A DNA stretch of 64,000 nt from Prevotella dentasini JCM 15908 (GTDB lineage: Bacteria; Bacteroidota; Bacteroidia; Bacteroidales; Bacteroidaceae). Positions 57,924-64,000 of this stretch are shown piece by piece; the stretch's first letter is position 1; every line of letters starts with the position of its first letter. The DNA is taken from the NCBI RefSeq assembly GCF_000614065.1, contig NZ_BAKG01000017.1, forward strand, positions 1 through 64,000. Direction: 5' to 3'. Below the pieces are notes generated by a model. That model was not told the DNA's origin and made no database searches. It saw nothing but the letters and a program-made list of their open reading frames with translations. The position numbers and the translations under genes are program-made.

Positions 57924-60900
57924 ATGAAAAAGTTTAGACTGGTGGACAACATCGTCGGATGGCTCGCATTTCTCATCGCGGCCTTCGTCTATTGCTCCAC
58001 GATTGAACCGACAGCCAGCTTCTGGGACTGTCCCGAATTCATCACCACAGGCTACAAGCTCGAAATCGGGCATCCGCCGGGGGCACCGTTCTTCATGCTC
58101 ACGGCCAACCTCTTCTCCCACTTCGCAAGCGACCCCACCGAGGTGGCAAGAATGGTGAACACGATGAGCGCACTGCTCTCGGCAACGTGCATCATGTTCC
58201 TCTTCTGGACGATTACCCACCTGACGCGGCGGCTCATCGTCCGCGACGGCGACGCACCGTCGCTCGCCAAGCTCATTGCCATTGAAGGCTCCGGCTCGTG
58301 GGCGCGCTCATCTACACCTTCAGCGACACCTTCTGGTTCTCGGCGGTCGAGGGCGAGGTCTACGCCTACTCGTCGGCTTTCACGGCCGTGGTGTTCTGGC
58401 TGATACTGAAATGGGAGGACAATGCCGGCAAGCCGCATGCCGACCGATGGCTCGTGCTCATCGCCTACATGACGGGACTCTCCATCGGCGTCCACCTGCT
58501 CAACCTGCTCTGCATCCCTGCCATCGTGCTCGTCTACTACTACAAGCGCGTGCCCGACGCCAACCTGAAGGGTTCGCTGCTGGCTCTGATGGTCTCGGTG
58601 GTGCTCGTGGCAGCCGTGCTCTACGGCGTAGTGCCGGGCATCATCACCGTGGGCGGATGGTTCGAGCTGTTCTTCACCAACACGCTCGGCATGCCGTTCA
58701 ACACGGGTACCATCATATATATAGTATTGCTCATCCTCAGCTTCGTATGGGCCATCTACGAAACCTATCAGGACAACAATAAGAAACGCGAGAACATCGC
58801 CTTCATCGTCGCCCTCGGGCTTATCGGCATCCCCTTCTACGGCTACGGATGGGGAGCGTTCATCACGGGAATCATCGTCCTCGGCATCGTTTTCTTCCTA
58901 CTACGGATGAAGAAGGGGAAGGTTTCGCTCATTAGCTCGCGCGTCAAGAACACGGCACTGCTCTGCATGCTCATGCTGATAATAGGCTACTCGTCGTATG
59001 CGCTCATCGTTATCCGCTCGACGGCCAACCCACCCATGGACCAGAACTCGCCCGAGGACATCTTCACCCTCGGCTCCTACCTCTCGCGCGACCAGTACGG
59101 CGACCATCCGCTTCTCTACGGACAGGCCTACAGCAGTCAGCCGGCGGTGGCGGAAGACGGCATGCACTACAAGTTCAACGAGGGTGCACCCGTCTACCAG
59201 CGCAAAGAGAAGGCATCGAAGGATGAGCCGGACTCCTACTTCGTCGTGCGCAAGAAGACCACGCAGGTATTCGAGCAGAACATGCTCTTCCCACGTATGT
59301 ACGACGACGGACATGCCGGACAGTACGAGCAGTGGATGGGAGGAATAACGGGACACGACGTAGACGGCGTGAAGATGCCGACGCAGTTCGAGAACATCAA
59401 GTTCTTCCTGTCCTACCAGTGCAACTTCATGTACTGGCGATACTTCATGTGGAACTTCGCCGGACGGCAGAACGACCTGCAGGGCAACGGAGAGCCGGAG
59501 CACGGCAACTGGATAACGGGCATCCCGTTCATCGACAACGCCCTCTACGGCGACCAGAGCAAGCTGCCCGACGAGCTGAAGGAGAACAAGGGGCACAACG
59601 TATTCTACTGCCTGCCGCTCCTCCTCGGGCTTATCGGTCTCTTCTGGCAGGCATGGCGCGGCAAGCGCGGCATCCAGCAGTTCTGGGTAGTCTTCTTCCT
59701 CTTCTTCATGACAGGACTTGCCATCGTCATCTATCTGAACCAGACACCGGGGCAGCCCCGTGAGCGCGACTACGCCTACGCAGGCTCTTTCTATGCCTAC
59801 GCTATATGGTGCGGACTCGGCGTGGCAGCCCTCTACGACTGGGCACGCAAGCTGAAAGTGTCGCCCGTGCTGTCTGCCAGCGTCATTTCCACGGCCTGCA
59901 TCCTCGTGCCCGTACAGATGGCATCGCAGACATGGGACGACCACGACCGCTCCAACCGGTACACCTGCCGCGACTTCGGACAGAACTATCTGAACTCCTT
60001 GCAGGCAGCAGGCAGCCCCATCATCTTTACCAACGGCGACAACGACACCTTCCCCCTGTGGTACAATCAGGACGTGGAGGGCGTGCGCACCGACGCGCGC
60101 GTCTGCAATCTCTCTTACTTGCAGACCGACTGGTATATCGACCAGATGCGTCGCCCGGCCTATAACTCGCCGAGCGTGCCCATCTCTTGGCCGCGCCTCG
60201 ACTACGTGAGCGGCACCAACGAGTACGTACCGTCGACCCGGCAGCCAAACAGCAGGTGCTCGACTTCTACAGACAGGACCCTGAAGCTGCCAAGGCGCAG
60301 TTCGGCGACGAGCCGTTCGAGCTGAAGAACATCCTCAAGTACTGGGTGCGCTCGAAGAATCCCGACACGCACGTCATCCCGACCGACACCATCTACATGA
60401 CCATCGACAAGGACGCAGTGCGCCGCAGCGGCATGATGCACCCGGGAGACTCTATCCCCGACCGCATGGTCATCTCGCTTCAGGGCAAGCAGGCACTCTA
60501 TAAGGGCGACCTGATGATGCTCGAAATGATAGCCAACTGCAACTGGACGCGTCCGCTCTACGTCGCCATCACCGTCGGCGGTGAGAACTTCATGAATCTG
60601 GGCGACAACTTCGTGCAGGAGGGACTTGCCAACCGCATCACCCCGTTCACGACAACGAGGGGCAACAACTACGATGCCGCGAAGTCGTACGACGTGATGA
60701 TGAACAAGTTCAAGTGGGGCAACCTCTCCCGGCCGGGTCTCTACCTCGACGAAACCACCATGCGCATGTGCTACACGCACCGACGCGAGATGGCGCACCT
60801 CGCCATCGAACTGCTCAACAAGCACGAGGACGCGAAGGCACTCAAGGTGCTTCAGAAGTCGGAGAAGGAGATTCCCTACTACAATGTCCCCATCAGCCTG

Positions 60901-61302
60901 CAGGGAGGCTCTGCCGAAATGGCACGCGCCTACGCTGTTCTCGGCAAGAAGGCAAAGGCAATGGAAATCTTCAACGCCCTCTGGAAAAACTCATCGCAGT
61001 ACGTCGCCTATTATCTCGGCCTCAATGGCAAGTTCTTCGACATGAGCCAGTTCAACTGCAAGTTCCATATCCAGTATTTGGGAAGCATCCTTCAGGAAGT
61101 GGACTCCATCGACCGCACGTGGGCCAACACCCATGCCAAGCAGCTTGAAGCTTCGCCCGTACATTCACGGCACGGGGCGGCAGCTTCGGAGAGTAAGAAC
61201 CGGCTTCACCGCTCCCTTCCTTCCGGGGAGGGGAACAATTTCCAAAAGGGAAAGAACCGACCCTCTTCGGCAGCACTACCTGCCGTCTCCGCACCTGCGT
61301 AG
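57924..61302 (+). CDS. DUF2723 family membrane protein, two frame breaks
   Basis: Very large membrane protein, about 1126 residues repaired. N-terminal DNIVGWLAFLIAAFVYCSTI and FWDCPEFITTGYKLEIGHPP are the DUF2723 hallmark (GT-C-like glycosyltransferase fold); about a dozen helices are followed by a soluble TPR-like C-terminal half. Family members are thought to transfer sugars from lipid carriers (protein O-glycosylation). Bases are missing near 58294 (IEGSG to LVGALIYTFSD) and near 60228 (TNEYV to TVDPAAKQQVLDF). The last 50 residues include SLPSGEGNNF from a family C palindrome, so the natural stop may lie earlier (about 61150). Confidence 0.88.
61211..61234 (+). repeat. Family C palindrome near DUF2723 3' end
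   Basis: CTCCCTTCC-TTCC-GGGGAGGGG, read through as SLPSGEG by the DUF2723 frame. Confidence 0.55.
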
Positions 61303-61339
61303 AACAAAAAAAATCATCAAACAATCCCCTCTCCCTGCA

Positions 61340-61376
61340 CCTCCCTCCCCGTCTTACATCGGGGAGGGGCCGGGGA
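61340..61376 (+). repeat. Family C palindrome upstream of polysaccharide deacetylase
   Basis: CCTCCCTCCCCG-TCTTACAT-CGGGGAGGGG followed by CCGGGG, ending about 15 nt before the ATG at 61391. Confidence 0.7.
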
Positions 61377-61390
61377 AGCGGCTTTCATTC

Positions 61391-62001
61391 ATGATTATCG
61401 AACAACCTGCGCGTTGGCTCCGTTGGCTATATCCCCACGCCCTGTGGCGGATGCCTGCCGACGACCACGCTGTCTACCTCTCTTTCGACGACGGGCCTAT
61501 TCCCGAAGCCACGCCGTTCATCCTTGATGTGCTCGACCGCTTCGATGCAAAGGCCATCTTCTTCATGGTGGGCGACAATGTGAGGAAGTACCCCGAAATC
61601 TACGAGGAGGTGGTACGGCGCGGCCACTTGGTAGGAAACCACACCTACCACCACCTCGGTTCGTTCAAGCATTGGACGCTGACATACGCCGTCGACGTTA
61701 CCGAGGCCAACGCGCTCCTGCATACCAAGTATTTCCGTCCGCCTCATGGGTGGCTCCGGCATACGGTCTACTGGTGGATAAAGCGCAACTACCGTGTCGT
61801 CATGTGGGACGTCGTTACGCGCGACTACTCCAAATGGCTCACTGCCGAAGATGTTGTCAACAACGTGAAGCGGTATGCCCGAAACGGCTCCATCATTACT
61901 TTCCACGATTCCCTCAAAAGCATCGACAAGCTGCGCACCGCCCTTCCCGAGTCGCTGCAGTGGCTCAGGGAACAGGCTACGCCTTCAAGACGTTTGAATA
62001 A
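61391..62001 (+). CDS. Polysaccharide deacetylase (NodB domain), one-base frame break
   Basis: Carbohydrate esterase 4 protein, about 203 residues repaired. Motif 1 is VYLSFDDGPIP, motif 2 is GHLVGNHTYHH, motif 3 is FRPPHGWL, and ITFHDS is motif 5; together they form the metal site (D, H, H). It removes N-acetyl groups from a cell-surface glycan. There is no signal peptide, so the location is unclear. A base is missing near 61976: WLREQ should continue GYAFKTFE and stop at 62001; the uncorrected frame instead runs into the repeats downstream. Confidence 0.92.
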
Positions 62002-62176
62002 ATGGACAGACGGGGAGACAAGCAAGCGAGTTGACAAACCGATTGTCATTCAGACACGCGCCACCGTGTGTTTTCACGCCATCGGGACAAACATGCAGGC
62101 AAACCGCCTGCAGCCACAGAGAATACAAAAAGGATAAATCGTAAAGTACGAATACCCTGTCTGTAGCACGCGGAAA

Positions 62177-62550
62177 TGTAGGGACAGACCCCGTGTCTGT
62201 CCGATGCGAGTATGGCGGACAGGCACGGGGCCTGTCCCTACAAGCTGATTGCTCTTCGCCTACAAGCCAGACAAAAGGTGCAGAAAGGACAGAGTACAGG
62301 TGTAAATACCCTGTCTGTGGCATGCGGAAATGTAGGGACAGACCGCGTGTCTGTCCGAAGCGAGTGTGGCGGACAGGCACGGGGCCTGTCCCTACAGGCT
62401 GATTGCTCTTCGCTTACAAGCCAGACAAAAGGTGCAGAAAGGACAGAGTACAGGTGTAAATACCCTGTCTGTGGCATGCGGAAATGTAGGGACAGACCGC
62501 GTGTCTGTCCGATGCGAGTATGGCGGACAGGCACAGGGCCTGTCCCTACA
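62177..62550 (+). repeat. Repeat locus 9: three tandem A modules
   Basis: Forward A copies at 62177-62242, 62331-62396 and 62485-62550, each exactly 154 bp apart. The second and third modules, including the 88-bp spacer (GATTGCTCTTCGC, AAGCCAGACAAAAGGTGC, ACAGAGTACAGGTGT), are almost identical, implying recent tandem duplication. There is no B cluster here. The locus follows the deacetylase gene; 62002-62176 is otherwise empty. Confidence 0.95.
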
Positions 62551-62654
62551 GGGTATTTGCCCTCCCATCTCTCTGCACATCTGCAAACAGAACGGGCGGA
62601 GAAAACATCGCCCTACTCCCCTTCCCCCGGCAGACTGGGGGACGACCGAACACC

Positions 62655-62695
62655 CGATTAGGCCTATGGAGCACACTATCCCATAGGCCTAATCG
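62655..62695. terminator. Perfect 15-bp inverted repeat
   Basis: CGATTAGGCCTATGG (62655-62669) and its exact reverse complement (62681-62695) with an 11-base loop, followed by TTCTTATC. A terminator for upstream transcripts is the simplest interpretation, but protein binding cannot be excluded: it lies 36 bp before queG. A family C-like palindrome is at 62616-62642. Confidence 0.6.
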
Positions 62696-62730
62696 TTCTT
62701 ATCAAGACCCATCCATGCTCCATTCCGACC

Positions 62731-63853
62731 ATGCGCAATAAACCGAACAAAGCTCACACGCTGCCTTCTCCCTACGCTCCGCTGCTCCGGCCGGCAGAGC
62801 AGGCTGCCCCCCTCCCCATTCAGGGAGAGCCGGTAGGCGAGGCTGCCTTTATCAAGGCTTCCGCCCTGCGCCTCGGTTTCTCTGCCGTCGGAATAGCAAA
62901 AGCCGCCCCCGTCGACGCAGCTACCGCCGCCACGCTCCGCCACTGGCTCGCCACGGGCAGCGAAGCCGACATGGCCTACATGGCGAACAACTTGGAGAAA
63001 CGACTCGACCGCGCCTTCTCGTTCCCGGCGTGCGCTCCATCGTCTCTCTGGCAATGAACTATACGCCGGCACAGACCATCCCCGAGGGCGAATATCAGCT
63101 TGCCGCCTACGCCTACGGCAAGGACTATCACGACGTGATGAAAGCGAGACTGAGAGAGCTGATGGCAGTCATCGCCAGCCTACAGCCCCGCCCCCGTCCC
63201 CTCTCTCTCCGCGAAGGGACGGGCTGGGGCTGCTTTGTCGACACCGCCCCCGTCCTCGAACGCTACTGGGCGGTACAGGCAGGACTGGGCTGGACGGGCA
63301 GAAACCATCAGCTCATCATCCCCCGTGCCGGGTCGATGTTCTTCCTCGGCGAGATTTTCCTGCCCTGCGAGGTGGACGCCTACGACCATCCGATGCCCTC
63401 CCGATGCGGAAACTGCCACCGATGCCTCGACGCCTGCCCTACCCATGCCATCCGCGAGGGAGAGCCGTTCGACGCCCACCGCTGCCTCTCCTATCAGCTC
63501 ATAGAGAACCGAAGGCAGCTTTCGCCCGAGGCATGCCGGGTCATGGGCGACACCATCTACGGCTGCGACCGCTGCCAGACGGTATGCCCGTGGAACCGGT
63601 TCGCCTCGCCCAATACCGAGACTGCCTTTCAGCCTTCGCCCGACCTGCTCGCCATGACAAAGAAAGACTGGCAGCGGCTCACTGCCGACGACTACCGCCG
63701 CCTCTTCAAGGGGTCGGCCGTCAAGCGCGCGAAGTACGAGGGACTGATGCGGAACATCGAGCGGCACAGCAGCACCGCCACTGCGGAGACCCGGCCGCCC
63801 GTATCTCCCACCCCGGCGGAAAGGAACTGGAGGAAGAGCCACAGAAGCCGTAA
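62731..63853 (+). CDS. queG: Epoxyqueuosine reductase, frame breaks
   Basis: B12-dependent iron-sulfur enzyme completing queuosine in tRNA, about 370 residues. LGFSAVGIAKAAP near the N-terminus and two [4Fe-4S] motifs, CGNCHRCLDACPTHAI and CDRCQTVCPWN, identify it. A base is missing near 63010 (EKRLD to RLLVPGVRSIVSLAMNYTP). A second change between about 63760 and 63840 would let the frame end at TAA 63853; without it the frame runs into the next gene. The first 40 residues (with PLPIQGEPVGE) are unlike the family and come partly from a family C palindrome, so the true start is uncertain. Confidence 0.9.
62811..62845 (+). repeat. Family C palindrome inside queG N-terminus
   Basis: CCCCTCCCC-ATTCA-GGGAGAGCCGG then TAGGCGAGG, in frame within codons 27-38 of queG. 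Confidence 0.55.
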
Positions 63854-63866
63854 AGGCTTTTTTCCG
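63845..63866 (+). terminator. Weak terminator after queG
   Basis: AAGCC-GTAAA-GGCTT followed by a T run; short stem overlapping the proposed queG stop. Confidence 0.45.
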
Positions 63867-63911
63867 CAAATTCCGCCCCCGTTTTTTCTTTGTCCTCTCG
63901 TTTTTTATCCC

Positions 63912-63919
63912 TATCTTTG
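63912..63919 (+). promoter_or_regulatory. Promoter -7 box TATCTTTG of the ZIP gene
   Basis: TATCTTTG ending only 4 bp before the ATG at 63924, so transcription would start at or next to the start codon. Confidence 0.55.
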
Positions 63920-63923
63920 CAGC

Positions 63924-64000
63924 ATGAACGGAACAATTATCGGACTCCTCCTCCCCTTTGTGGGCACCATTCTCGGCTCGTCATTCGTCTTTTCATGAAA
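63924..64000 (+). CDS. ZIP family metal transporter, N-terminal fragment
   Basis: Only the first 25 or so codons are in the window. MNGTIIGLLLPFVGTILGSS is the usual first helix of ZIP (zinc/iron permease) transporters in Bacteroidetes. One T appears missing from a T run near 63993: as written the frame stops at TGA, but with one more T it reads FVFFMK and continues past the window end. Confident only as a partial family call. Confidence 0.65.

Noticed and set aside
62177..62550. CRISPR array
   Set aside because: Regular 154-bp spacing suggested one, but the spacers are conserved rather than unique, repeats are 66-bp double hairpins, and no cas genes exist.

Overview
The window looks like chromosome of a GC-rich Bacteroidales bacterium, most likely Prevotellaceae. 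Four things point there. Bacteroidetes-type promoters (a TAnnTTTG -7 box) lie upstream of many genes and Shine-Dalgarno sites are largely absent. The family set is typical: DUF4492-cydAB, S9 dipeptidyl peptidase, an NfnAB fusion, DUF2723, a chromosomal RepB-like protein, a one-protein hybrid two-component regulator and ptb-buk. Species cannot be fixed by reading. No rRNA, tRNA, IS transposase, prophage or CRISPR array was found.

Layout. 0.5-9 kb: DUF1304, ferritin, a YqaA/DedA-like and another membrane protein, purD, dipeptidyl peptidase IV, a THUMP methyltransferase. 9.4-15 kb: an export operon (TolC, HlyD, two ABC-2 permeases) with no ATPase gene. 15.4-18.4 kb: cytochrome bd oxidase. 19.3-25.1 kb: enolase, a metY remnant, the RepB-like protein, rubredoxin, an aspartyl protease, 5-formyl-THF cyclo-ligase. 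25.3-36.2 kb: S41 protease, dCMP deaminase, M3 oligopeptidase, HutD, patatin, CDF transporter, glucosaminidase-LysM, folK, TPR protein. 36.7-45.5 kb: ptb-buk, serS, NfnAB fusion, two secreted proteins. 46-57.5 kb: manA, GDP-fucose synthase, gamma-carbonic anhydrase, MORN protein, hybrid regulator, DXS-like enzyme, fhs. 57.9-64 kb: DUF2723, polysaccharide deacetylase, queG and the start of a ZIP transporter.

The most unusual content is non-coding. Family A is a 66-bp double hairpin (about 15 copies at 9 loci, 153-154 bp period where tandem) and always lies beside at least one gene 3' end. Family B (GAAAGTGCC / GGCACTTTC palindromes) travels with A at seven loci. Family C is a short CTCTCCC...GGGAGAG palindrome concentrated at gene starts; in several genes it appears to be translated as an extra N-terminal peptide.

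About 20 otherwise well-conserved genes carry small frame breaks, nearly all single-base deletions. I read these as consensus errors in the sequence and annotate each broken gene as one CDS with the break noted. Coordinates of breaks are approximate (a few bases).
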